From: Streptomyces amritsarensis
Lineage (GTDB): Bacteria; Actinomycetota; Actinomycetes; Streptomycetales; Streptomycetaceae
Length of the DNA: 64,000 nt
Direction of reading: 5' to 3'
NCBI RefSeq assembly: GCF_001953875.1
Contig: NZ_MQUR01000021.1
Coordinates: 22,643-86,642, forward strand
This document shows, piece by piece, positions 27,331-34,766 of the stretch. Position 1 is the stretch's first letter. Each line of letters begins with the position of its first letter. The translations under genes were made by a program, and so were the position numbers. The notes under the pieces are model-generated. The model searched no databases, was not told the DNA's origin, and worked only from the letters and a program-made list of their open reading frames with translations.

Positions 27331-27978
27331 GTGCAGTGGGAAGCGATCACATGGCAGCGGATGGCCGAGCGGCTCGCCGGCCGCCTCGACGACCCCGACA
27401 ACGCCCCCGGTCCCGGCGCCTGGCAGCGCGTGGGCATCGACGGAGCGCCCGCGGCGGACACCGCCACCCTCGCCGGACTGCTCGCGGAGGAGCTGCGGCT
27501 GCGCGGACGCCCGGTCCTGGTGGTGCCGACGGCCGGCTTCCTGCGGCCCGCCTCCCTCCGCTTCGAGCACGGCCGCCAGGACGTGGACGCGTACCTGGAC
27601 GGCTGGTACGACACGGCCGCGCTCTGGCGCGAGGTGTTCGGGCCGACCGATCCCGGCGGGACGGGGCGGGTGCTGCCGGACCTGTGGGATCCGGTCACCG
27701 ACCGGGCGACCCGCAGCCCCTACGTCGAACTCCCCGCCGCGGGAGTGCTGCTGGTGCACGGGCCGCTGCTGCTGGGGCGGTGGTTCCCCTTCGACCTGAG
27801 CGTCCACGTGAGGCTGTCGGCGGGGGCGCTCGCGCGGCGGACCGAGGAGTCCGAGCGGTGGACGGGAGCGGCGTTCGCCCGGTACGAGGCCGAGGCGGAT
27901 CCGGCTTCCACCGCCGATGTCGTGGTGCGGGCCGACGACCCCAGGCACCCCGCCTGGACGGGGTTCCGCAAGCGGTGA
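27331..27978 (+). CDS. Uridine kinase-like protein lacking a Walker A motif
   Basis: 215 aa from GTG (protein begins VQWEAITWQRM). The fold matches the uridine-kinase-like P-loop family (GFLRPASLRFEHGRQDVDAYLDGWYD, LLVHGPLLLGRWFPFDLSVHV, RRTEESERW). However, the position of the phosphate-binding loop reads RVGIDGAPAADTATLAGLL, with no GxxxxGK(S/T), so ATP phosphoryl transfer is doubtful. It may be a structural or regulatory relative. No good Shine-Dalgarno precedes the GTG, and a weak TAGGGC box lies about 20 nt upstream. Confidence 0.75.
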   Translation: MQWEAITWQRMAERLAGRLDDPDNAPGPGAWQRVGIDGAPAADTATLAGLLAEELRLRGRPVLVVPTAGFLRPASLRFEHGRQDVDAYLDGWYDTAALWREVFGPTDPGGTGRVLPDLWDPVTDRATRSPYVELPAAGVLLVHGPLLLGRWFPFDLSVHVRLSAGALARRTEESERWTGAAFARYEAEADPASTADVVVRADDPRHPAWTGFRKR

Positions 27979-28046
27979 CGCCGGGTGCGGGTGCGGGTGC
28001 CGCTGCGCCGAGCCTCCTCCCCGCCCCGCCCTCCCTCCATTCCCCG

Positions 28047-28226
28047 GGCGCTGCCCGGACCCGCGCCTCAATCGCCGGCGGGGCTGGGGTGGGCGCTGCC
28101 CGGACCCGCGCCTTGATCGCCGGCGGGGCTGGGGTGCGTTGTCCGGACTCGCGCCTCGACCGCCGGCGGGGGTGGGGTGGGTGCTGTCCGGACTCGCGCC
28201 CCGATGGCCGGCGGGGGTGGAGTGCG
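28047..28226. repeat. Four tandem ~45-bp GC-rich intergenic repeats
   Basis: Units start near 28047, 28092, 28135 and 28180, with periods of 43-45 bp. Each holds a GCTGCCCGGACCCGCGCC-like half and a CGCCGGCGGGG-like core, with C/T drift in the later copies. They lie between the converging uridine-kinase-like and psuK genes, and no gene is seen in 27979-28243. Confidence 0.85.
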
Positions 28227-28243
28227 TTCGGGCATCGGCCCGG

Positions 28244-29188
28244 TCAGGGGCAGGCGGCGCCGGGTGGGCCCTCGGGACGTGCCCAGGGGCGGCCGCCCGG
28301 ACGGGTTATGGCTTGGGCTGCTGCGCGGCAGCCCGCGCGAGCCGCATCCGGCGGGTCCGCGCCGTCCAGGCGGGCCGCGAGGAAGGCGCCCGTGAAGGCG
28401 TCGCCGGCTCCCGTGGAGTCCACCACCGCCTCGGCCGGATCCGCGGCCGCCACCTCGGCGGTGATCCGGCCCCGCTCGGCCACCAGCGCCCCCGCCGGGC
28501 CCAGCGTCACCACCACCAGCGGCACCCGCCGGCTCAGCGCCGCCGCCGCACGGGCCGCGCCGGCCCCTTCCGGCAGCCCGGCCAGCAGCCGGGCCTCGTC
28601 CTCGTTCGGCAGCAGCACCCCCGCGCCCGCCACGGCGTCCAGGAAGCGCTGCGGGCCCAGCGCCGCCAGGAACCCCGCCGACGCGGGGTCCACGCTCACC
28701 GGCACCCCCCGGCTCCGCGCCGCCCGCAGCGCGACCACGGCCAGCTCCCGGCTGCTGGCGGCGAAGAACAGATAGCCCGACAGGTGGAGGTGCGCCGCCC
28801 CGTCCAGCAGGGACGGGGCCCAGTCGGCCGGGCACAGCCGCAGCGAGGCCCCGCTGTCGGTGAGGAAGGTCCGCTCCGCGTCCGTGCCGACCAGGGCCAC
28901 CACCGTTCCGGTCGGCTCCTCCGCGTCGACCACCAGCCGGGGCCGCACTCCCGCGTCCACCAGGGCCCGCTCGTGCCACCGCGCGGACTCCGCGCCCACC
29001 CGCGCGAGGAGGCGTACCTCCGCGCTGCCCGTACGGGCGGCCCAGCACGCCGCGTTGGCCCCCGCCCCGCCCGGCAGGGTCCGGATGCGGGCCGCGGTGT
29101 CGGTGGCCGGAGCCAGCGGCCGCGGATGTATGGCCACGACATCCGTCACCACGTCCCCGACCACGAGCAGCGCCCCCGCAGCCGTCAT
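28244..29188 (-). CDS. psuK: PfkB-family kinase, probably pseudouridine kinase
   Basis: 314 aa. Ribokinase fold: N-terminal LLVVGDVVTDVVA, substrate glycines in TLPGGAGANAACWAART, and the PfkB signature with catalytic Asp in DSTGAGDAFTGAFLA (about residue 262). PfkB enzymes phosphorylate sugars and nucleosides. The start overlaps the psuG stop as ATGA, and psuG cleaves pseudouridine 5'-phosphate, so pseudouridine is the likely substrate. The specificity is inferred from context. The 3' end borders the intergenic repeats. Confidence 0.85.
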   Translation of the reverse strand: MTAAGALLVVGDVVTDVVAIHPRPLAPATDTAARIRTLPGGAGANAACWAARTGSAEVRLLARVGAESARWHERALVDAGVRPRLVVDAEEPTGTVVALVGTDAERTFLTDSGASLRLCPADWAPSLLDGAAHLHLSGYLFFAASSRELAVVALRAARSRGVPVSVDPASAGFLAALGPQRFLDAVAGAGVLLPNEDEARLLAGLPEGAGAARAAAALSRRVPLVVVTLGPAGALVAERGRITAEVAAADPAEAVVDSTGAGDAFTGAFLAARLDGADPPDAARAGCRAAAQAITRPGGRPWARPEGPPGAACP

Positions 29189-30129
29189 GCCCGCGCCGCC
29201 CAGGCCCCGGCGATCCGGGCACCGAGCCGTACGTTGCCGCGTACCGCAGCAAGGTTCGCCTCCAGCGAGGCCCCGGCCGTCGCCCGTACCAGGAACCCCA
29301 GCAGGAACGGCGTCACCGCCTGCCCCGTGATCCCCTGCTCCCGGCAGACGGCGAGCGCCTCGGCCAGGACCCGGTCGTGCAGCTGCGGATCCAGCTGGTC
29401 CGAGGCCGCCACCGGATTGGCCACCAGCAGCGCGGACTCCGGCCCGCCCAGCGCGTCCTGGGCGGCCATCACCGCCGCGACCTCCTCGGGCCGGTGCACG
29501 GTCCAGTCCACCGGCTCGCCGGAATCGGCCAGGTAGAAGCCGGGGAACCGGTCCGTGCCGTACCCGAGCACCCCCACCCCCAGCGTCTCCAGCCGCTGGA
29601 GCGTGGCCGGCACGTCCAGGATCGACTTCACACCCGCGCACACCACCGTGATCCGGGTCCGGGCCAGCAGGGAGAGGTCCGCCGACTCGTCCTGCGTCTG
29701 CGCCCATTCGCGGTGCACGCCGCCCAGCCCGCCCGTCGCGAAGACGCGCAGGCCCGCCCGGGCCGCGAGGAAGGCCGTCGCGGACACCGTCGTCGCGCCG
29801 GTCGCACCCGTCGCCAGCGCGGGCGCCAGATCCCGGTGCCCGAGCTTGCGGACGCCGTCGCCGGTCGCGATCCGCTCCAGCTGGGTCTTGTCCAGGCCCG
29901 CCCGGGCCACGCCGTCGACGATCGCGACCGTCGCCGGGACCGCACCCTCCGCGCGGACCAGGTCCTCCAGTTCGAGACCCACTTCCAGGTTGCGGGGGCG
30001 GGGCAGGCCGTGCGCGATGATCGTCGACTCCAGGGCCACCACGGGCCTGCCCTGGGCGAGTGCCTCGCGCACCTCGTCCGACAGGACCGGTCCACCGGAC
30101 GGGGATGCAGTTGCTCTGTGCTGTGACAT
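29185..30129 (-). CDS. psuG: Pseudouridine-5'-phosphate glycosidase
   Basis: 314 aa. Splits pseudouridine 5'-phosphate into uracil and ribose 5-phosphate. The family signature is clear: VVALESTIIAHGLPRPRN (catalytic Glu near 34), VPATVAIVDGVARAGL, VRKLGHRDL (active-site Lys), GATTVSATAFLAARAGL, VFATGGLGGVHR, CAGVKSILDVPATLQRLET and FYLADSG. The usual length is about 305-315. The ATG at 30129 has GGGG just upstream; ATG 30141 (MDGDMSQH) is the alternative. It leads the psuG-psuK operon for reuse of pseudouridine from RNA turnover and is divergent from the methyltransferase-cupin gene. Confidence 0.93.
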   Translation of the reverse strand: MSQHRATASPSGGPVLSDEVREALAQGRPVVALESTIIAHGLPRPRNLEVGLELEDLVRAEGAVPATVAIVDGVARAGLDKTQLERIATGDGVRKLGHRDLAPALATGATGATTVSATAFLAARAGLRVFATGGLGGVHREWAQTQDESADLSLLARTRITVVCAGVKSILDVPATLQRLETLGVGVLGYGTDRFPGFYLADSGEPVDWTVHRPEEVAAVMAAQDALGGPESALLVANPVAASDQLDPQLHDRVLAEALAVCREQGITGQAVTPFLLGFLVRATAGASLEANLAAVRGNVRLGARIAGAWAARA

Positions 30130-30211
30130 GTCCCCATCCATGGCACGGGACCGGCGCCCCCAAACGCACTCCCGCCCCACCCGTCCCAAGCTGTCCGAGT
30201 AGCGTTCCCCC

Positions 30212-31489
30212 ATGGACACGCGCGGCTTCTACGACGGGCTCGCCGACCGCTACGACCTCATCTACGCGGACTGGGACGCCTCCGTCACCCGGCAGGGCCG
30301 GGCTCTCGACGCGCTGCTCACCGCGGCGCTGGGCCCCGGACCGCACACCGTCCTCGACAACGCCTGCGGCATCGGCACCCAGTCCCTGGGCCTGTCCGCA
30401 CTGGGTCACAAGGTCACCGGCACCGACCTCAGCCCCCTCTCCGCGGCCCGCGCCGCGAGGGAGGCCGCCCGCCGGGGCCTCGCCCTGCCCGTCGCCGCCG
30501 CCGACATGCGGGCCCTGCCCTTCGCGGACGCCTCCTTCGACGCCGTGGTCTGCGCCGACAACGCGCTGCCCCACCTGCTGACCGCACGGGACGTGTGCGC
30601 CGCGCTGGCCGAAACCCTGCGGGTCCTGCGCCCCGGCGGACTCCTGCTGCTGTCCACCCGCCCGTACGGGGACCTGCTGCGGGCCCGGCCGCAGAGCGAG
30701 GCCCCGCACGTCCGGACGGACCCCGACGGGCGGCGCACCATCACCTTCCAGCTGTGGCACTGGCACGCCGACGGGGAGCGCTACGACCTGGAGCTCTTCC
30801 AGCTCCTGCCGGCCGGCGACACCTGGACGCCCCGGACCTCGCGCGCCACGTACTGGGCGCTCACGCAGGAGCGGACCGCGGAGTTCGCCCGGGAGGCGGG
30901 CCTGCGCGACACCGTGTGGCACGCACCGGCGGACACCGGCTTCCACCAGCCGGTTCTCACCGCCCGGCGCCCCGGCCCGACTGGACAGGATGACGCGTGG
31001 GCCGGTCCGTTGCTGGACGCTGTGGCCACCGCGCCGCGCGGGCGGGCCGCACTAGGCTGGCGCGCCATGAGCACCAGCGATCACTCCGCGGCACCCGCAT
31101 CCGCACCCGCACCCGCCCCCGCCCCCGCCCCCGCCCCCGCCCCCGCCCCCGCCTCCTTCGCCGTCGACGTGGCGGACGTGGAGCTGGAGCCCGAGGACCT
31201 CGACCCCGCGCAGATCGTCTCCGGCGACCCGGTCGTCACGGGCAAGGTCCTGTGGGAGTCGGCCGACGGCAAGCAGGTGCGCGGGATCTGGCAGATCACC
31301 CCGGGTGTGGTCACCGACGTCGAGGCGAACGAGTTGTTCGTGGTGGTCGCCGGACGCGCCACCGTCGAGGTCGAGGGCGGCGGGACCCTGGAGGTCGGCC
31401 CCGGCTCGGCCTGCGTCCTGCGGGAGGGCGACAAGACGGTCTGGACCGTCCACGAGACGCTCCGCAAGGCCTACCACATCAGCTACTGA
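30212..31489 (+). CDS. Methyltransferase-cupin in-frame fusion
   Basis: 425 aa, one uninterrupted frame. Residues 1-255 are a class I SAM methyltransferase (VLDNACGIGTQSLGLSALG motif I, VTGTDLS, AAADMRALPF, LRVLRPGGLLLLS). A Pro-Ala linker encoded by GCCCCC repeats (residues about 291-315) leads to a single cupin (ELFVVVAGRATVEVEGG, VGPGSACVLREGDKTVWTVHE) that lacks most metal histidines. An internal in-frame ATG at 31067 (MSTSDHSA) follows CACTAGGCTGG, a -10-like TAGGCT, so the cupin may also be made alone. The ATG at 30212 is 6 nt after a TAGCGT box, possibly leaderless. The substrate is unknown. The 3' end overlaps the converging MFS gene by 11 bp. Confidence 0.75.
   Translation: MDTRGFYDGLADRYDLIYADWDASVTRQGRALDALLTAALGPGPHTVLDNACGIGTQSLGLSALGHKVTGTDLSPLSAARAAREAARRGLALPVAAADMRALPFADASFDAVVCADNALPHLLTARDVCAALAETLRVLRPGGLLLLSTRPYGDLLRARPQSEAPHVRTDPDGRRTITFQLWHWHADGERYDLELFQLLPAGDTWTPRTSRATYWALTQERTAEFAREAGLRDTVWHAPADTGFHQPVLTARRPGPTGQDDAWAGPLLDAVATAPRGRAALGWRAMSTSDHSAAPASAPAPAPAPAPAPAPAPASFAVDVADVELEPEDLDPAQIVSGDPVVTGKVLWESADGKQVRGIWQITPGVVTDVEANELFVVVAGRATVEVEGGGTLEVGPGSACVLREGDKTVWTVHETLRKAYHISY
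31115..31150 (+). repeat. GCCCCC x6 hexamer tract encoding a Pro-Ala linker
   Basis: Six exact GCCCCC units inside the fusion gene. Slippage by one unit adds or removes Pro-Ala without shifting the frame. Confidence 0.85.
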
Positions 31490-32774
31490 CCCCCTTGGGC
31501 TCCGCGGGGTGGCGGCGCGCGGTGAACAGGGCGAGCGCCGCCATCGGCAGCAGCAGCGAGGCCCCGACGGCATTGAGCCAGCCGTAGCCCGCCTGGGACA
31601 TGACGACGCCGGCGGCGGCCCCGCCCACGCCGGCGGCCGTGTTCATCGTGAGGTCGCTCAGGCCCTGCACGGCGGCCCGCGCGGCCTGCGGCACCGAGTC
31701 GGTCAGCAGGGCCGACCCGGACACCATCCCGGCGGACCAGCCGAGGCCGAGCAGGAAGAGCCCCAGGGCGCTTTGGCCGTGGCTGGGCCCGGCCGTCCCG
31801 GCGAGCAGCGCGGCGACCGACAGCAGTCCCGCGGCGAGGCCGATCACGGTGAGCCGTCCCAGACGGTCCGCGAGCCACCCCATGAGCGGGGAGAAGGCGA
31901 ACATCCCGGCGATGTGACCGCTGATCACCAGCCCGACGAGTTCCAGCCCGGCGCCGTGGTGGCCCAGGTCCACCGGGGTCATGACCATGATCGAGACCAT
32001 GGTGGTGTGGGACACGGCGACGGTCAGCAGGGCGAGGCGGGCCCGCGGCGAGGACTTCACGGCGGCGATTCCGGCACGGATCGAGCGGCCCTCGCGGGCC
32101 TGCTCCTCGGGTGCGGCGAGGGCCCGGGCCGTCAGCAGCGGGTCCGGGCGCAGGAGTACGGCGATCAGCGCGCCGGTCAGTACGAAGACGACGGCGGCCC
32201 ACACGAAGGGGCCGGCCGTCTCGGGTATGGAGGTCCCGGCGAAGCTGCGGCTCGCCGGGGCGGACAGGTTGGGGCCGAGGACCGCGCCGAGGGTGGACGC
32301 CCAGACGACGACCGAGATGGCCCGGGCCCGGCGGTCGGGGGCGGCGAGGTCCGCGGCGGCGAAGCGGGCCTGGAGGTTGGCGGAGGAGGCGGCGCCGAAG
32401 GCGGCCATGCCGAGCAGCAGCAGCGGGAAGTTCTTGATCGTGGCCGCGAGCACGACGAGGCCCGCCCCGACGGCGCCGATCCCGTACGCCAGGACCAGCC
32501 CGGGGCGCCGGCCGCGCGCCGTCATCAGGGCGGCGAGCGGCAGCGAGACCAGGGCGGTGCCGATCACCGAGGCGGTCGAGGCGAAGCCGGACAGCGCCTC
32601 GGTGCCGCTGACCTCGGTGGCGAGGACGGGCGCCAGGGCGATGCTGATGGGCACGCCGAGGCCGCCGAGGACCTGGCCGGCCATCAGCACCCGGGTGGTG
32701 CGCTTCTGGAGCCGCGCGAGGTCCGGGAGGTCGAGCGGCGGGGCGGGCCGGTCCGTGCCGGGCGAGGCGGTCAC
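31479..32774 (-). CDS. Major facilitator superfamily transporter
   Basis: 431 aa from GTG (GAGGG 8-9 nt upstream). About twelve hydrophobic helices. The first half has the loop motif AALMTARGRRPGLVLAYG and the second half the matching GWLADRLGRLTVIGLAAG, the duplicated A-motif of MFS. VWASTLGAVLGPNL is the antiporter-type motif C, suggesting proton-coupled export. The substrate is unknown. Upstream GTG 32783 and further in-frame codons lack spacing to a Shine-Dalgarno. Confidence 0.85.
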   Translation of the reverse strand: MTASPGTDRPAPPLDLPDLARLQKRTTRVLMAGQVLGGLGVPISIALAPVLATEVSGTEALSGFASTASVIGTALVSLPLAALMTARGRRPGLVLAYGIGAVGAGLVVLAATIKNFPLLLLGMAAFGAASSANLQARFAAADLAAPDRRARAISVVVWASTLGAVLGPNLSAPASRSFAGTSIPETAGPFVWAAVVFVLTGALIAVLLRPDPLLTARALAAPEEQAREGRSIRAGIAAVKSSPRARLALLTVAVSHTTMVSIMVMTPVDLGHHGAGLELVGLVISGHIAGMFAFSPLMGWLADRLGRLTVIGLAAGLLSVAALLAGTAGPSHGQSALGLFLLGLGWSAGMVSGSALLTDSVPQAARAAVQGLSDLTMNTAAGVGGAAAGVVMSQAGYGWLNAVGASLLLPMAALALFTARRHPAEPKGVSS

Positions 32775-32999
32775 GCCGTACACCGCCCTCGCGGGTGCGC
32801 GGCGCGGGGTGCGGGGGACGTGGCGGAGCCGGGTGCGGCGGCAGCAGTAGTCACCGGCGCAGTGTGCCACCCCTTACCGTCCGGCGGAACCGGGTCGGCG
32901 CAGCAGGCCGGGGCCGCAGGTCACGGGTGTCACAGCCGGCCGGCCCCACCCGTCTTCCGTGCCGGGTGGCGGGGGCCGCCCGTACGGGCCGCAGGGAGC

Positions 33000-33563
33000 T
33001 CAGAACAGCGGCTGCGGAAGCACCCCCTCCAGCGCGAGGAGCTGTCGCTTCGTCTCCAGCCCGCCGCCGAAGCCGCCGATGCCGCCGTCGTTCTCCACGA
33101 CCCGGTGGCAGGGCACCACCAGCGGCAGCGGGTTCGACCCCATGGCGTTGCCCACGGCCTGGGCCGCGCCGGGCTGTCCGACGCGGGCCGCCAGCTCCCC
33201 GTAGCCGACGACCGATCCGTACGGCACGGAGCGGTCCAGCTCCTGGAGCACCTGCCGGTTGAAGCCGGAGCTGAGGCGCCAGTCCAGCGGCAGGTCGAAG
33301 CGCCGCAGCGAACCGGCGAAGTACGCGGCGAGCTGGCGCACCGGCTCGGCCAGCAGCACCTCCTCACCCGGTGCGGCCCGCCGGGCGTCGGCGCCGAGCC
33401 GGGAGACGAGCGGGCCGACCATCCCCTCGAGCCGGTCCGGCCCGGCATGGAACTCGACCCGGACCAGCCCCTCGGACGTCGCGGCCAGGAGCAGGGGGCC
33501 GATGTCGCTGGCGACGACGGCCCATTCGAGGTGCGGCCCGCGGGGCCGCTCGGTGCTGTCCAC
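33000..33563 (-). CDS. Methylated-DNA-[protein]-cysteine S-methyltransferase
   Basis: 187 aa from GTG. Removes alkyl groups from O6-alkylguanine by suicide transfer to Cys152 in the motif LVVPCHRVV. The helix-turn-helix segment (VPYGSVVGYGELAARVGQPGAAQAVGNAMGSNPLP, with RxVGNAMGSNP-type contacts) and the family C-terminus GFGGGLETKRQLLALE are present. It lacks the Ada N-terminal domain, so it is Ogt-type. The start is 6 nt behind a TACCGT -10 box belonging to a damage-type promoter, implying a leaderless, damage-responsive transcript. Confidence 0.93.
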   Translation of the reverse strand: MDSTERPRGPHLEWAVVASDIGPLLLAATSEGLVRVEFHAGPDRLEGMVGPLVSRLGADARRAAPGEEVLLAEPVRQLAAYFAGSLRRFDLPLDWRLSSGFNRQVLQELDRSVPYGSVVGYGELAARVGQPGAAQAVGNAMGSNPLPLVVPCHRVVENDGGIGGFGGGLETKRQLLALEGVLPQPLF

Positions 33564-33569
33564 CCGTCC

Positions 33570-33592
33570 ACGGTACGGCCCGCCTCCGACAG
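33570..33592 (-). promoter_or_regulatory. Putative DNA-damage promoter of the alkyltransferase gene
   Basis: On the minus strand: CTGTCGGAG (33592-33584), 8 bp, TACCGT (33575-33570). Two mismatches to TTGTC(A/G)GTG but exact N8 spacing and TANNNT. The GTG start follows after 6 nt. Confidence 0.55.
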
Positions 33593-33629
33593 GCCGCCGT
33601 CCTCCCGGCCCGCCGCCGCGCGCAGGCGG

Positions 33630-34532
33630 TCAGAAGCCGCCGACCGCCTCCCGGACGACGTCCGGGGCGTTGGTGATGATCCCGTCCACGCCCATCTCCT
33701 GCACCTTCCGGGCGGTCGCGGCGTCGTCGACGATCCAGGTGTCCACCTCCATCGCCCTGCCGTGGGCCCCGAGCAGGCCGTGCACGGCCGCGACCCAGTC
33801 GGCGGTGATGGTGGTGTGCCACGGGTTGATCCGGTCGGTGAACTCCGCGTACCGCGGCAGGTCGGCCACCGGCGGGGTGCCCAGGAAGGCCGTCACCAGG
33901 TCGGGGCGCAGCCCGTGCACGATGCGCACGGAGTCGGCGCTGAAGCTCTGCACCACCAGGCGCTGCGCGACGTGGCGCGGGTCGAGCCAGCCCGCCTCGC
34001 CCAGCACCCTCAGGGTCTGCTCCTCGATCCCCGGGTAGAGCTCCGGCTTCTTGATCTCCAGCAGCAGCCGCTGCCGGTTGCGCTGCACCCGGTCGAGGTA
34101 CTGCCGCAGGGTCGGGACGGAGGCCCCCGCGTACTCCTCGCCGAACCAGCCGCCCGCGTCGAGCCGGGCGATCTCGGCCGCCGTGAAGTCCTTGACCTTC
34201 CATGGCTTGCGGTCCGGGAAGAGCTGTTCGACGTTCGTCGTCCGGGCCAGGGTGTCGTCGTGGATCACCACCAGCTCGCCGTCCCTGGTGCGCTGCACGT
34301 CGTTCTCGACCCAGTCGAAGCCCAGCCGCATCGCCAGGTCGACCGCGGCGAGGGTGTTCTCCGGGGCGTACGCCGAGGCTCCCCGGTGGGCGTACACGAC
34401 GGGACCCCCCAGCCCCAGAGGTCCGGCGGCGGATCCGGGCCCGGTGGCGGCGTACGAGGCCGTCCCGCCCAGCAGGGTGAGGGCGAAGCCCAGGAAGGCG
34501 GCGGCGGCCGCGGCGGCGGGTCGGACGTACAT
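33630..34532 (-). CDS. Secreted glycerophosphodiester phosphodiesterase
   Basis: 300 aa; ATG preceded by CGAGGAGA. Signal peptide (residues 1-29, Ala-rich, ending SYAA). GDPD fold: YAHRGASAYAPENTLAAV (catalytic HRG, about residue 48), WVENDVQRTRDGELVVIHDD (metal-binding Glu/Asp and second His), LLLEIKKPE, and the C-terminal VDTWIVDDAATARKVQEMGVDGIITNAPD. It hydrolyses glycerophosphodiesters to glycerol 3-phosphate outside the cell, a source of phosphate and glycerol. I looked for direct-repeat PHO boxes upstream and did not find a convincing one. Confidence 0.92.
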   Translation of the reverse strand: MYVRPAAAAAAAFLGFALTLLGGTASYAATGPGSAAGPLGLGGPVVYAHRGASAYAPENTLAAVDLAMRLGFDWVENDVQRTRDGELVVIHDDTLARTTNVEQLFPDRKPWKVKDFTAAEIARLDAGGWFGEEYAGASVPTLRQYLDRVQRNRQRLLLEIKKPELYPGIEEQTLRVLGEAGWLDPRHVAQRLVVQSFSADSVRIVHGLRPDLVTAFLGTPPVADLPRYAEFTDRINPWHTTITADWVAAVHGLLGAHGRAMEVDTWIVDDAATARKVQEMGVDGIITNAPDVVREAVGGF

Positions 34533-34737
34533 GTGCGTTCTCCTCGGGTCGTGAGCCCTGTTCCTGCGTCAGACGGGTGCGGAGCGGCAGACGTTGTGGC
34601 GATGCACTTCACCGCGATCATGGGGTTGAAGATCACCTAGCCGCCACCGAACTACGACAAACGGACCAGAACGGATGACGGTGGCCCAGGCCGGCGGCGC
34701 CGCCCGGAGCGCGCCGGGAGCGGGCGGGGAGGCGTGA

Positions 34738-34760
34738 GTGTCGGTGGGGGGTCGTACGGT
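34738..34760 (+). promoter_or_regulatory. Putative DNA-damage promoter of uvrB
   Basis: GTGTCGGTG at 34738-34746 (one mismatch to TTGTCGGTG), 8 bp, TACGGT at 34755-34760. The uvrB ATG begins 6 nt later, so the transcript is probably leaderless or nearly so. Confidence 0.7.
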
Positions 34761-34766
34761 GGAGTC

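Noticed and set aside
34533..34640. PHO boxes upstream of the secreted GDPD
   Set aside because: GTTCACC-like 11-bp direct repeats are not present in tandem.
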